A program made the translations under genes and the position numbers. From positions 1,550,001 through 1,614,000 of the forward strand of contig NZ_RAQC01000001.1 of assembly GCF_003610405.1 (NCBI RefSeq): a stretch of DNA of 64,000 nucleotides, given 5' to 3'. This DNA is from Microbacterium sp. AG238 (lineage in GTDB: Bacteria > Actinomycetota > Actinomycetes > Actinomycetales > Microbacteriaceae). Below the pieces are notes generated by a model that did no database searches, was not told the origin of the DNA, and saw only the letters and a program-made list of their open reading frames with translations. This document shows positions 1-8,739 of the stretch, piece after piece; the first letter of the stretch is position 1, and each line of letters begins with the position of its first letter.

Positions 1-354
1 CTCACGAGCGTGCAGAACGAGTTCTCGCCGCGGCATCCGGGCAGCTACGACGAGCTGCGGTACTGCGTCGACCGCGGGATCGCCTTCCTCCCCTGGAGCC
101 CCCTGGGCGGCACGGGCGGCGGAGCGCGGTCGATCGGCGAGCGCTTCGCCGCCTTCGGCGAGGTCGCCCGCGCCCACGACGTGAGCCCGCAGCAGGTCGT
201 GCTGGCATGGGAGCTGGGGCTGGGCGACACCGTCATCCCCATCCCGGGAGCCCGTCGGGCGGAGTCGATCATCGACAGCGCGAAGGCCGTCCACCTCGAG
301 CTCTCGGGCGACGAGCGCGCGCGCCTGTCGCGGTCGGTCGGCATCGACGCCTGA
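1..354 (+). CDS. aldo/keto reductase, C-terminal part (cut by window edge)
   Basis: Only the last 117 codons are inside the window; the frame is open from base 1 and stops with TGA at 352-354. The visible part has the C-terminal half of an AKR barrel: SVQNEFSP (the strand where a substrate or cofactor-contacting Gln/Asn lies), then GIAFLPWSPLGG, then the NADP-binding stretch VIPIPGARR. Family members are cytosolic NAD(P)H-dependent carbonyl reductases. The catalytic Asp/Tyr/Lys/His lie in the missing N-terminal part. Substrate cannot be told. There is a 76-bp gap to the convergent DUF952 gene. Confidence 0.85.
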   Translation, partial: LTSVQNEFSPRHPGSYDELRYCVDRGIAFLPWSPLGGTGGGARSIGERFAAFGEVARAHDVSPQQVVLAWELGLGDTVIPIPGARRAESIIDSAKAVHLELSGDERARLSRSVGIDA

Positions 355-430
355 CCCGGCGCACGGACGTCACGACGGCCCGCTCCGGTTCGCCCGGGGC
401 GGGCCGCCGCGCGTCCGGCGCTGCTGCCAC

Positions 431-751
431 TCAGGCCGTGAGTGGATGCTCGCCGACGACGGCATCCGCGTTCATCGGGATGGGCCCGTGGATGCGGGGC
501 CGTCCGTCGACCCTCGTGACCTCGACGCCGTTGCGGGCGAGCCCCTCGACGCTGCAGTCGATCCGCAGCAGCGGCAGTCGCACGTCGGCGTAGACGGTCG
601 CGACGACCGCGGCGACGTCGCCCGGATCGCAGGCTCGGATGTACCCGCCCGGCTCCCACGGCACGCCGCGCGTCGCGACCTCGTACTCGCCGAACTTGCG
701 GCTCATGCCCCAGTCGTCGGCGATCGCGATGTGACAGACGATCTCGTCCAT
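431..751 (-). CDS. DUF952 family protein
   Basis: This 106-residue protein has the DUF952 pattern: start with V-C-H-I-A, a W-x(5)-G-EY segment near residue 14-22, GYIRACDPGDV near 36-46, LLRIDCSVEGL near 60-72 and the terminal IHGPIPMNADAVV. Length is normal for the family. Members are small cytosolic proteins sometimes described as glutathione-S-transferase-like; no reaction is established. The gene is divergent from the TetR regulator at 801, with only 49 bp between starts, so the two probably share a control region and this gene may be the regulator's target. Function is unknown. Confidence 0.75.
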   Translation of the reverse strand: MDEIVCHIAIADDWGMSRKFGEYEVATRGVPWEPGGYIRACDPGDVAAVVATVYADVRLPLLRIDCSVEGLARNGVEVTRVDGRPRIHGPIPMNADAVVGEHPLTA

Positions 752-777
752 GACGCCTCCTTAATGAAACGCCACCG

Positions 778-794
778 TATCATTCTGATAGCCT
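778..794 (+). promoter_or_regulatory. predicted TetR operator overlapping a leaderless -10
   Basis: TATCATTCTGATA at 778-790 is a perfect 5-bp inverted repeat around a TTC centre. Its right arm runs into TAGCCT (789-794), a -10-like hexamer exactly 6 bases before the ATG at 801, so the TetR transcript is probably leaderless. The position fits autorepression and control of the divergent DUF952 gene. Prediction only. Confidence 0.5.
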
Positions 795-800
795 GTCGCC

Positions 801-1358
801 ATGCCCTCGACCGCAGACCGGCGTCGCGGCCGGCCACCCGCCCATGAGCAGGCGGCGCGCGACGCCCGCATCGTCGCCGTCGCAGCTCGGCTGTTCGTCG
901 ACGTCGGCTTCCACGCCGCTTCGCTCGACGCGATCGCGCAGGAGGCAGGCGTGACCAAGCGCACCATCTACGAGCGGATCGGCGATAAGTCGGCGCTGCT
1001 CCGCGCGGCGGTGACCGACGTCCACGGCTACCTCGACGTCGCGGCACGCGACCTCCGGCAGGCCTGCACGCTCGTCGCAGCGGCGCTCTTCGCCGACCGG
1101 GCCATCGGGCTGCACCGCGCGGCCGTCGCAGTCGCCCTGGACGACCCCGCGATCTCACACGCGTTCTACGACGCGGGCCCCGTCGCGGCGCAGCGATACC
1201 TGGCCGCGCATCTGGGCGGCGACGAGCGCCGCGCCGAGCATCTCTTCGCGGCTCTCCTCGGCGAACCGCACCGCCGGCGCCTCCTCGGCATCGACCCCGA
1301 GCCGGCGGGCGCGGCGCTGGACGCCCACGTGACCGCCGTGCTCGAGCGCTTCGTCTGA
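801..1358 (+). CDS. TetR/AcrR family transcriptional regulator
   Basis: At 185 residues this is a typical TetR repressor: an N-terminal helix-turn-helix at about residues 13-60 (ARIVAVAARLFVDVGFHAAS, then IAQEAGVTKRTIYERIGDKS) and an alpha-helical ligand domain after it. The ATG at 801 is chosen because it sits 6 bases behind a -10 hexamer and just after the palindrome. The effector ligand is not recognisable. The gene is transcribed away from the DUF952 gene, the most likely target besides itself. Confidence 0.88.
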   Translation: MPSTADRRRGRPPAHEQAARDARIVAVAARLFVDVGFHAASLDAIAQEAGVTKRTIYERIGDKSALLRAAVTDVHGYLDVAARDLRQACTLVAAALFADRAIGLHRAAVAVALDDPAISHAFYDAGPVAAQRYLAAHLGGDERRAEHLFAALLGEPHRRRLLGIDPEPAGAALDAHVTAVLERFV

Positions 1359-1359
1359 C

Positions 1360-1381
1360 CCCGCTGGCCGCGGTCAGCGGG
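1360..1381. terminator. hairpin between convergent genes
   Basis: CCCGCTG (1360-1366) pairs with CAGCGGG (1375-1381) around an 8-base loop, immediately after the TetR stop and before the stop of the convergent membrane-protein gene. The segment GTCAGCGGGACG also recurs once just downstream. There is no U tract, so termination is inferred from position. Confidence 0.4.
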
Positions 1382-1393
1382 ACGTCGCCGCCG

Positions 1394-1675
1394 TCAGCGG
1401 GACGCGGGTGGCGCAGCGGGGTCGAGCCGGTCGAGTGCGACGATGGCGCGCGCGGCGGCCCCGCGGCGCAGGATGCCATGGACGAGCAGGACAGCCCCCA
1501 CGCCGACACCCACGAGCACCGGCATGTTGAGGCCGGGCGAGAAGGCCAGCGCGATGACCACGATGGCGAGCCCGACCGCGCCGAGCCCGATGAACATGGC
1601 GCCCACGAGCGACTCACGCTCGGCCGATAGGCGGGCGAGGATCAGCGCGGGCGCGACGGATACGTCATCGGTCAT
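1394..1675 (-). CDS. small two-helix membrane protein of unknown function
   Basis: The product is 93 residues with two hydrophobic segments, about residues 25-45 (MFIGLGAVGLAIVVIALAFS) and 50-68, then a short basic C-terminal tail. The ATG at 1675 has TAGCGT 6 bases upstream (1682-1687 on the opposite strand), the leaderless arrangement seen repeatedly in this window. It lies 57 bp after the putA stop but has its own promoter signal. No family recognised. Confidence 0.6.
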   Translation of the reverse strand: MTDDVSVAPALILARLSAERESLVGAMFIGLGAVGLAIVVIALAFSPGLNMPVLVGVGVGAVLLVHGILRRGAAARAIVALDRLDPAAPPASR

Positions 1676-1681
1676 CCCGTC

Positions 1682-1687
1682 ACGCTA
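1682..1687 (-). promoter_or_regulatory. -10 of leaderless promoter
   Basis: Read on the minus strand this is TAGCGT, ending 6 bases before the ATG at 1675. Confidence 0.45.
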
Positions 1688-1731
1688 CCGAGATGCCACC
1701 GTCGCGACCACCCGCAGCCGCCCGCGTCGAC

Positions 1732-4700
1732 TCAGATGACCGCCTCGGACCAGTCGTCGGGGTTTCCGAAACGGTGCGCCGTGATCGTGATCGACTGCTC
1801 GTGCACGAACGGCAGCAGCTCGATGCGACCCGCCGTCGTGACCTCGTCGGCGTAGACGGCGACATCCGGATCACCCTCGGTCGCCCCCGCGACCGCCGTC
1901 CGCAGCTCGGCCACCGTGTCGCGCGAGCCGACCAGGCGGATACGGCCCGGGCGGCGATCCGCCGCGGCGATGCGCTGCAGCCATTCGCCGTCCGTCTCCA
2001 CCGACACCGAGATGTCGACCTCGCCGAGCGCGCGCCGCACGTCGGCAGGAAGACCCACCGGCGAGCTCAGCGTCACCGCCGATCCGGCCCGCACGCCCGC
2101 GACGATCACGCGCAGCACCGCCTGCCAGGTCGCGTCGGACGACGCCCTGACCGCGACGTCGACGGGCCGGTAGCGGAACAGGTTCCGCTCGACGCCGAGA
2201 CCCGACACGTCGCGCACCTGACCGAACTCGCGGTCCCAGGCGACGGCATCCGAGAGCGCGCCCCGCCGCAGCCATTCGAACGACTCGTAGTCGAGCGTGG
2301 GCTGGGCCGACTCGATGATGGTCGTGATCCGCGAGTCGAGACCGCGCAGGTGGAGCGTGCTGGATGCCGACCCGCTCGAGGCGCGCCACGATCCGAGACC
2401 GATGAGGTAGTTCGGTCCGCCGGCCTTCGTACCCGCGCCCACAGATGACCGCTTCCAACCGCCGAAGGGCTGCCGCTGGACGATGGCGCCGGTGATGCCG
2501 CGGTTGACGTACAGGTTGCCCGCCTCGACCCGCTCGAGCCACGTCGCGAGGTCGGCGGCATCCTGCGTGTGAAGCCCCGCGGTCAGCCCGTAGGCGACTG
2601 CGTTCTGCAGTTCGATCGCGTCTTCGAGCGTGCGGGCGTGCATGACGCCGAGCACCGGCCCGAAGAACTCCTCGAGGTGCGTGCGCGATCCCGGGCTCAC
2701 CCCGACCTTGACGCCCGGCGACCAGAAGCGTCCTTCGGTGTCGTCGCCGAGGTCGAGACGGCGCGGCTCGACGAGCCACCGCTCGCCGTCTTCGAGCGAG
2801 GTGAGCGCCCACTCGAGCTTGCCCTGCGGCGGCTCGATGACCGGCCCGACCTCGCTGCGCGGGTCGGTCGGCGGGCCGACCCGCAGCGAACGCGTCGCGT
2901 CGACCAGCTGGCGTGCGAAGCGCTTGGACCGACCGACCGGCCCCACGAGGATCGCCAGCGACGCCGCGGAGCACTTCTGTCCGGCGTGACCGAACGCGCT
3001 CTTGATCAGGTCGGCGGCGGCGAGATCGAGATCGGCCGAGGGCATGACGATGATGGCGTTCTTGCCGCTGGTCTCGGCCAGCAGCGGCAGCTCGGGCCGC
3101 CACGACCGGAACAGGGCCGCCGTCTCCCACGAGCCGGTGAGGATGACGCGATCGACCGACGGATGGGTGATCAGGCGGCGACCGAGATCGCCTTCGTCGA
3201 TGTCGACGAGCGCGAGGAGGTCGCGGGGCACCCCGGCATCCCACAGCGCCTCGGCGACGACCGCCGCGCAGCGACGGGCCTGCGGGGCGGGCTTGAAGAC
3301 GACGCCCGATCCCGCTGCGAGGGCCGCGAGCACACCGCCGGCGGGGATCGCGAGCGGGAAGTTCCACGGCGGGGTGACCACCGTGACCGACGCCGGCTGG
3401 AACACGGCGCCGCTCACCCGATCGAGCTCGCGGGCCGTCGCGGCGTAGTAGGCGGCGAAGTCGACCGCCTCGCTGACCTCGACATCTGCTTCGGCGAGCA
3501 CCTTGCCGGTCTCCGACGCGGCGACCTCGATCAGCTCGGCCCGGCGCGATTCGAGCGCGCGCGAGGCCGCCAGCAGCACGGCGCTGCGGTCGGCCGCGGG
3601 CATCGCACCCCAGGCGGATGCCGCCGCGCCGACGCGCGCCACGATCTCATCGAGCGTCTCGGCGTCGTCGACCCGGGCCGCGGCGATCGTCTCGTCGCCG
3701 GCCGTGCTGCCGGCGATGCGCGAGAGGATGCGGCGGGCCCACTCCCGATTGACCGCGAGCGCGGGGTCGGAGTCGGGCGTGTTCGAGAAGCCGGGAGCTC
3801 CGAGCGCCGGCGCGCGCCGCGTCTCGCGGGGCGCGTACACCGCCGTCTCGACGAAATGCTCGCCCCCGAAGAGGACGTCGTCGCGCTGCTCGAGGGCCGT
3901 CGTGTCGTTCGGGCGACCGGCCGCGTCGGCGATGCCGAGCACGGCCTGCGTCAGACCGTCGTCGCCCTCGGCAGGGTCGCGCGTGATGCGCTGCGGCGCG
4001 AGAGAGCGCAGGGTCAGCGTGCGGTCCTGCGTGCGGTTCGGTCCGCTCGGCAGAGCCGGGTCGACCGCGCGCTCGAGCGAGGCGAGGAACCGGTCGCGTT
4101 CGCGCTCGAACAGGCTCGCGTCGGTGGCGAGATCGAACGCGGCCGACAGGAAGTTCTCGCTCGAGGCGTTCTCCTCGAGGCGGCGGACGAGGTAGCTGAT
4201 CGCCACGTCGAACTCGTCGGGCCGCACGACCGGCACATAGAGCAGCACGTGGCCGACGTCGTTCGTCACCGCCGCGACCTGGCCCTGAGCCATACCGAGC
4301 AGCATCTCGATCTCGATGTCGTCACGCACCCCGCGCTCACCGGCGAGCAGCCAGGCGTAGGCGATGTCGAACAGGTTGTGTCCGGCGACACCCAGGCGCA
4401 CCGCCGCACTGCGCTCGGGCCGCAGGGCGCGATCGAGGCAGCGGAGGTACATCGCGTCGGCGTCGAGCTTGCTCGCGTGGGTCGCCAGCGGCCAGCCGTG
4501 GACGGTGGCGTCGACGCGCTCCATCGCGAGGTTCGCGCCCTTGACCAGTCGCACCTTGATGCGGCTTCCGCCCGCGGCGACGCGGGCCTGCGCCCACGCC
4601 GTCAGCTCGTCGAGCGCGTCGGCGGCGTCGGGCAGGTAGGCCTGCAGCACGATGCCGGCCTCGAGCCCCCGGAGCCGCTCGTCCTCGAGGATGCGGGTGA

Positions 4701-5427
4701 AGACGGCGATCGTGAGATCGAGGTCGCGGTACTCCTCCATGTCGAGGTTGATGAAGGTGCCGTCTTCGGCCGCGCTCAGGTACAGCGGAAGCAGCCGCTC
4801 GACCACGTCGGCGACGACCTCGTCGAACGCCCACATCGAGATGCGGCTGACGATCGCGGAGACCTTGACCGAGACGTAGTCGACGTCGGGCCGGCGGATC
4901 AGCTCGTGGATGCCCTCGAGGCGTCGCCGGGCTTCGTCTTCGCCCAGCACGGCCTCACCGAGGAGATTGAGGTTGAGGCGGGCACCGGATTCGCGGATCC
5001 GGGCGATCGCCGGGCCGAGCTTGTGCGGTCGCGCGTCGACGACGAGGTGACCGACCATCTCGCGCAGCGCCGTGCGGGCGATGGGCACGACCGGGGTCGG
5101 CAGCATCGGGGCGACGGCGCCGCCGATGCGCACAGCGCCGCGGAGGTACCACGGCAGGAACTCCGGGACGAGGGGGGCGACGTGGTGCAGGCGGGTCGCG
5201 GCGGCGGTCACGCTCTCGGGGCGCATGACGCCATCGACGAAGCCGATCGTGAACGGCAGGCCGTTCGGGTCGCGAAGGACTCCGGCGAGGCGCTGCGCTG
5301 CGGCATCCGCAGGGAAGTCGGCCGACGTGTGCACCCATTTCTGGGCCAAAGCCACCGCCTGTTGGGCGAGGGGATCGTCGGCGGGGAAGCCCGGCGGGGT
5401 GGTGCCGGACGAAACGGTGTCGGACAT
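1732..5427 (-). CDS. putA: bifunctional proline dehydrogenase / delta-1-pyrroline-5-carboxylate dehydrogenase
   Basis: This 1231-residue fusion oxidises proline to P5C (FAD) and then to glutamate (NAD). The proline dehydrogenase barrel occupies about residues 90-450, with VSVKVSAIVSR near 188, NLDMEEYRDLDL and RLVKGANLAMERVD. The aldehyde dehydrogenase part starts near 530: WNFPLAIPAGG near 688, LAETSGKNAIIV, and the catalytic cysteine in GHAGQKCSAAS at about residue 819. About 200 residues follow the dehydrogenase core without a motif I recognise. No DNA-binding ribbon-helix-helix is visible at the N-terminus, so it is not the autoregulatory gamma-proteobacterial type. The ATG at 5427 lies 6 bases from TAGGCT, suggesting a leaderless message. 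It gives the cell proline as carbon and nitrogen source. Confidence 0.96.
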   Translation of the reverse strand: MSDTVSSGTTPPGFPADDPLAQQAVALAQKWVHTSADFPADAAAQRLAGVLRDPNGLPFTIGFVDGVMRPESVTAAATRLHHVAPLVPEFLPWYLRGAVRIGGAVAPMLPTPVVPIARTALREMVGHLVVDARPHKLGPAIARIRESGARLNLNLLGEAVLGEDEARRRLEGIHELIRRPDVDYVSVKVSAIVSRISMWAFDEVVADVVERLLPLYLSAAEDGTFINLDMEEYRDLDLTIAVFTRILEDERLRGLEAGIVLQAYLPDAADALDELTAWAQARVAAGGSRIKVRLVKGANLAMERVDATVHGWPLATHASKLDADAMYLRCLDRALRPERSAAVRLGVAGHNLFDIAYAWLLAGERGVRDDIEIEMLLGMAQGQVAAVTNDVGHVLLYVPVVRPDEFDVAISYLVRRLEENASSENFLSAAFDLATDASLFERERDRFLASLERAVDPALPSGPNRTQDRTLTLRSLAPQRITRDPAEGDDGLTQAVLGIADAAGRPNDTTALEQRDDVLFGGEHFVETAVYAPRETRRAPALGAPGFSNTPDSDPALAVNREWARRILSRIAGSTAGDETIAAARVDDAETLDEIVARVGAAASAWGAMPAADRSAVLLAASRALESRRAELIEVAASETGKVLAEADVEVSEAVDFAAYYAATARELDRVSGAVFQPASVTVVTPPWNFPLAIPAGGVLAALAAGSGVVFKPAPQARRCAAVVAEALWDAGVPRDLLALVDIDEGDLGRRLITHPSVDRVILTGSWETAALFRSWRPELPLLAETSGKNAIIVMPSADLDLAAADLIKSAFGHAGQKCSAASLAILVGPVGRSKRFARQLVDATRSLRVGPPTDPRSEVGPVIEPPQGKLEWALTSLEDGERWLVEPRRLDLGDDTEGRFWSPGVKVGVSPGSRTHLEEFFGPVLGVMHARTLEDAIELQNAVAYGLTAGLHTQDAADLATWLERVEAGNLYVNRGITGAIVQRQPFGGWKRSSVGAGTKAGGPNYLIGLGSWRASSGSASSTLHLRGLDSRITTIIESAQPTLDYESFEWLRRGALSDAVAWDREFGQVRDVSGLGVERNLFRYRPVDVAVRASSDATWQAVLRVIVAGVRAGSAVTLSSPVGLPADVRRALGEVDISVSVETDGEWLQRIAAADRRPGRIRLVGSRDTVAELRTAVAGATEGDPDVAVYADEVTTAGRIELLPFVHEQSITITAHRFGNPDDWSEAVI

Positions 5428-5433
5428 GCCGCC

Positions 5434-5439
5434 AGCCTA
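5434..5439 (-). promoter_or_regulatory. -10 of leaderless putA promoter
   Basis: Minus-strand TAGGCT ends 6 bases before the putA ATG at 5427. Confidence 0.45.
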
Positions 5440-5478
5440 TGTCTCGGGCGCCCTCCGGGCGCGGCGCCTCGCCCGGGG

Positions 5479-6039
5479 TCAGTCCCAGATGCTGGGGGCC
5501 TCGGCGCGCGTCGAGGGCAGAGCCGTGGCGGCGGCCCACTCGGTCATCCACGGCTCGAGCGCGGGCAGGTCATCGCGGCGGCCGAGCACCGCGAAGAGCT
5601 CGTCGAGCGGCACGATACCGCCCGTACGGCGGAGGAACCGTGACCGAACGAGCATCTCGGCGTAGACCTCGCCGCGCACCACGGCACGGTGCACCATGTA
5701 CACCGACTTGTCGTCGTGCCCGTGCAGGCGCGTCTCGATCGTGAACCGCTGCCAGAGGTTGAGCGACTTGCGGAAGGTGATGGTGCTGCTGGCGACGACG
5801 CCGTACCAGCCCTTCTCCTGGAAGGTGTCCCAGATGCCGTTGCGCACCAGCAGGTCGAACCGGCCGAGGTCGAACAGCGAGGCGTACCGCCCGTTGTTCA
5901 TGTGCCCGAGCAGGTCGATGTCGGTGGGCAGCGTCCGCAGCTCCACCCGGCCGACCGCCATGAGCGGTCGCGGGCCGTTCCTGCGCAGCTGTCGCTTCGC
6001 TCGCCAGATCGTCAGCAGGGTCCGGAGCCACACGTTCAC
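5479..6039 (-). CDS. acyl-CoA thioesterase of the hotdog fold
   Basis: This 186-residue protein carries the single-hotdog thioesterase signature DIDLLGHMNNGRYASLFD at about residues 40-57, where the Asp and the HMNN segment line the active site. The strands VASSTITFRKSLNLW and FTIETRLHGHDD follow. Related proteins hydrolyse acyl-CoA or 4-hydroxybenzoyl-CoA-type thioesters in the cytosol; the substrate cannot be fixed here. The GTG at 6039 lies 8 bases after a minus-strand TAGCGT; a second in-frame GTG two codons later is an alternative. It is 52 bp upstream of putA, in the same direction. Confidence 0.82.
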   Translation of the reverse strand: MNVWLRTLLTIWRAKRQLRRNGPRPLMAVGRVELRTLPTDIDLLGHMNNGRYASLFDLGRFDLLVRNGIWDTFQEKGWYGVVASSTITFRKSLNLWQRFTIETRLHGHDDKSVYMVHRAVVRGEVYAEMLVRSRFLRRTGGIVPLDELFAVLGRRDDLPALEPWMTEWAAATALPSTRAEAPSIWD

Positions 6040-6199
6040 GAGGGCCGACGCTATCGGATGCCCTATGCCCCCGCCCGCATCCGTTGTGCATCTCCCACAA
6101 CCCGCGCCCCCGCCCGCTCACAAGAACGGAGAATCGCGCGAACATCGGAGGATCTCGCGGGATCCGTCCGACGTACGCGCGATTGTCCGACGCAAGCGC

Positions 6200-6225
6200 G
6201 ACCCGCGACGCGAGCGCCGCGGGTC
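6200..6225 (-). terminator. hairpin over the end of the arabinofuranosidase gene
   Basis: GACCCGCG (6200-6207) pairs perfectly with CGCGGGTC (6218-6225). The upstream arm in minus-strand transcripts includes most of the abfA stop codon (6224-6226). No U tract follows, so this is either a Rho-assisted end or a 3'-end protecting hairpin. Confidence 0.4.
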
Positions 6226-7765
6226 AGGCGCGGGCGGTGTCGAGCACGATGACCGCCCATGAAAGGGCGGGCAGGGTCGCCCGCAGCGTGCCGTCGTCGA
6301 GACCGACGCCGCGCAGGGGCACGAGGCCGACGGCATCCTGGTCCGCCTCGGTGTTCGCCGAACGCCGGTCGCCGCCCTCGGGCACCGTCAGCACCTCGGC
6401 CGAGACGACGCTCGACGCCCCGAGCCCGCGCAGTTCGAGCGACACCTCGGTCTCGGCGTCGAGTGAGCGGTTCGCGACGAACAGCGCGACGCGGCCGGTC
6501 GACTCGTCCCAGGTGGCGGCGGCGTCGACGACATCCACATCGCCGAACTTCGCCGTCGGGGTCTGGTCCGAGTCGATCGCGAGTCGAAGCACACGGCCCT
6601 GGGCGAGCTGCGACATGCGCGCGAAGGGCCAGAAGATCGACTGCCGCCACGCGGGCCCGCCCTCCTCCGACCGGATGGGGGCGATCACGTTGACCAGCTG
6701 CGCCTGGTTGGCGATGCGCACGCGGTCGCCGTGCCGCAGCAGGCTGTGCAGGAACGTCCCGACCACGACGGCGTCGGTGACGTTGTAGGTGTCCTCGATC
6801 AGACGCGGGTGGGCACGCCATTCCTTCGACGCCGAGACGATGTGCGGCTGGTCCTCGGTGTCGAGACCGCGCTGGTACCAGACGTTCCACTCGTCGAACG
6901 AGATGTCGACCTGCTTGCGGTGCTTGCCGGCGGCCTTGACCGCGTCGATCGTCGAGACGACGCCGTCGATGAACGCGTCCATGTCGACGGCCTCGGCGAG
7001 GAAGGATGCCGCGTCGCCGCCGTCCTCCTGGTAGTAGGCGTGCATCGAGATGTAGTCGACCTCGTCGTACGCGTGGGTGAGCACCGTGTGCTCCCACGTG
7101 CCGAAGGTCGGCATCTGCCGATTCGACGACCCCACCGCGACGAGCTCGATGTCGGGGTCGACCAGGCGCATCGCCTTCGCCGTCTCCTGCGCGAGTCGGC
7201 CGTACTCGTGGGCGGTCTTGTGACCGATCTGCCACGGTCCGTCGAGCTCGTTGCCGAGGCACCACAGCCGGATGTCGAACGGGTCTGCGGCGCCGTTGCG
7301 GCGACGCAGGTCGGACCAGTACGTCCCGCCCGCGTGATTGGCGTACTCGACGAGGGCGCGCGCCTCGTCGACGCCGCGGGTGCCGAGGTTCACCGCCTCC
7401 ATGACCTCGACCTCGGCCTCGCGGGCCCAGTCGACGAACTCGTGCAGCCCAAACGCGTTGGTCTCGACCGTGTGCCAGGCGCCGTCGAGCCGGTGCGGAC
7501 GGTCGGCGACCGGGCCGACGCCGTCCTCCCAGTTGTAACCCGACACGAAGTTGCCTCCGGGATAGCGGACGACCGTGGCGCCGAGCTCCTTCACGAGCGA
7601 GAGCACATCGCGACGGAAGCCGCGATCGTCGGCCTGCGGGTGGCCGGGCTCGTAGATGCCGGTGTAGACGCAGCGGCCCATGTGCTCGACGAACGAGCCG
7701 AAGAGACGGCGCGGCACGTCGGCCACGGTGAAGTCGCGATCGAGGACGATGCGGGCGCGGGGCAT
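6224..7765 (-). CDS. abfA: alpha-N-arabinofuranosidase, GH51
   Basis: The 513-residue enzyme removes terminal alpha-L-arabinofuranosyl groups from arabino-oligosaccharides. It begins RDFTVADVPRRLFGSFVEHM, typical of GH51. The acid/base glutamate is in CLGNELDGPW near residue 170 and the nucleophile in ISFDEWNVWY near residue 290. There is no signal peptide, so it acts in the cytosol on sugars brought in by the transporter encoded just upstream (the permease gene ends 56 bp away). The frame is open further upstream into the permease gene, but ATG 7765 has an AACAGGAG ribosome site and matches family starts. It is the last gene of the arabinose operon. Confidence 0.95.
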   Translation of the reverse strand: MPRARIVLDRDFTVADVPRRLFGSFVEHMGRCVYTGIYEPGHPQADDRGFRRDVLSLVKELGATVVRYPGGNFVSGYNWEDGVGPVADRPHRLDGAWHTVETNAFGLHEFVDWAREAEVEVMEAVNLGTRGVDEARALVEYANHAGGTYWSDLRRRNGAADPFDIRLWCLGNELDGPWQIGHKTAHEYGRLAQETAKAMRLVDPDIELVAVGSSNRQMPTFGTWEHTVLTHAYDEVDYISMHAYYQEDGGDAASFLAEAVDMDAFIDGVVSTIDAVKAAGKHRKQVDISFDEWNVWYQRGLDTEDQPHIVSASKEWRAHPRLIEDTYNVTDAVVVGTFLHSLLRHGDRVRIANQAQLVNVIAPIRSEEGGPAWRQSIFWPFARMSQLAQGRVLRLAIDSDQTPTAKFGDVDVVDAAATWDESTGRVALFVANRSLDAETEVSLELRGLGASSVVSAEVLTVPEGGDRRSANTEADQDAVGLVPLRGVGLDDGTLRATLPALSWAVIVLDTARA

Positions 7766-7821
7766 GATGCTCCTGTTCTTTCGGGGGTGAGGGGATGCGG
7801 ACGCGTGCCGGGCGGCGCCGG

Positions 7822-8739
7822 TCACTGACCGCCGAAGCCGGTCGTGGCGACGCCGCGGACGATCTGCTTCTGGAACACCAGGAAGACGATGATCAGCGGA
7901 ACGGAGGCGAGCACGGCCTGGGCCATGACCTGCGCATATTGCACGCCGTACGCGCTGATGACGGTCTGGAGCCCCACCGGCAGGGTCATGAGGGTCGTGT
8001 CGTTGATGATGAGGAACGGCCACAGGAAGTTGTTCCACGCGCCGATGAACACGAAGATCGCGACGGCGCCGAGGATGGGCCGCGACAGCGGCAGCACGAT
8101 CGACCAGAACACCCGGAAGCGTCCCGCGCCGTCGACGCGCGCGGCATCCTCGAGCTCGATCGGCACCTGGTCGAAGAACTTCTTGAGGATGAACACCATC
8201 GCCGGCGCGACGACCTGCGGCAGGATCAGACCCCAGGGGGTGTCGACGAGGTTGAAGGCGAGCATCTCGTAGAAGAGCGGGATGATCAGCACCTGCGGCG
8301 GGATGACGATCGAGGCGATGACCGCGCCGTAGAGCAGCTTCTTGCCGCGGAACTCCAGCCGCGAGAACGCGTAGGCGGCGACGGCCGAGATCGCGACGGT
8401 GAGGAGGGTGATCACGACGGAGGTCCAGAGGCTGTTGCCGGCCCAGATCCAGACGTTGCCCTGCGAGAGGATCGAGGTGAAGGCCTCGGTCGTGGGCCCG
8501 CTCTCGCCCACCCAGCCGCCGGCACCCGATGCGGCGTCGGTCTCGGTCTTGAAGGCGGTGGCGACGGCCCACAGGAACGGCAGCAGCCAGCCGATCGCCA
8601 TGAGGGCGAGGGCGATGAAGGCGACGACGTTGATCGCGCTGAACCGGTGCTGACCGGGTTTGCGCCCGCGAGGGTCGGGGGCGACCCCCGGTGCGACGAC
8701 GGCGCGCGTGGCCGTGGAGCTGGCGGTGGCGGCGCTCAT
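7822..8739 (-). CDS. carbohydrate ABC transporter permease (MalG/AraQ type)
   Basis: The 305-residue inner-membrane protein has six predicted helices, the first at about residues 33-53, and the EAA loop ELEDAARVDGAGRFRVFW that contacts the ATPase. It ends VRGVATTGFGGQ. Start ATG 8739 overlaps the stop of the preceding permease gene by 4 bases (ATGA), showing translational coupling. It pairs with the other permease and the binding protein for import of an arabinoside; no ATPase gene is present in the operon, so a shared MsiK-type ATPase probably serves it. Confidence 0.92.
   Translation of the reverse strand: MSAATASSTATRAVVAPGVAPDPRGRKPGQHRFSAINVVAFIALALMAIGWLLPFLWAVATAFKTETDAASGAGGWVGESGPTTEAFTSILSQGNVWIWAGNSLWTSVVITLLTVAISAVAAYAFSRLEFRGKKLLYGAVIASIVIPPQVLIIPLFYEMLAFNLVDTPWGLILPQVVAPAMVFILKKFFDQVPIELEDAARVDGAGRFRVFWSIVLPLSRPILGAVAIFVFIGAWNNFLWPFLIINDTTLMTLPVGLQTVISAYGVQYAQVMAQAVLASVPLIIVFLVFQKQIVRGVATTGFGGQ

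Noticed and set aside
2569..5643. 1024-codon open frame on the plus strand opposite putA
   Set aside because: It is the antisense shadow of a GC-rich gene; it has no start signal, no recognisable domain, and putA covers the region with clear motifs.
6040..6199. Possible small gene downstream of the arabinofuranosidase gene
   Set aside because: Open frames here lack start signals and only extend shadows of flanking genes; the region is a plain 184-bp spacer with one hairpin.
6224..8572. 782-residue fusion of permease sequence with arabinofuranosidase
   Set aside because: The upstream extension is the shadow of the permease gene; ATG 7765 with an AACAGGAG site gives a normal GH51 enzyme.
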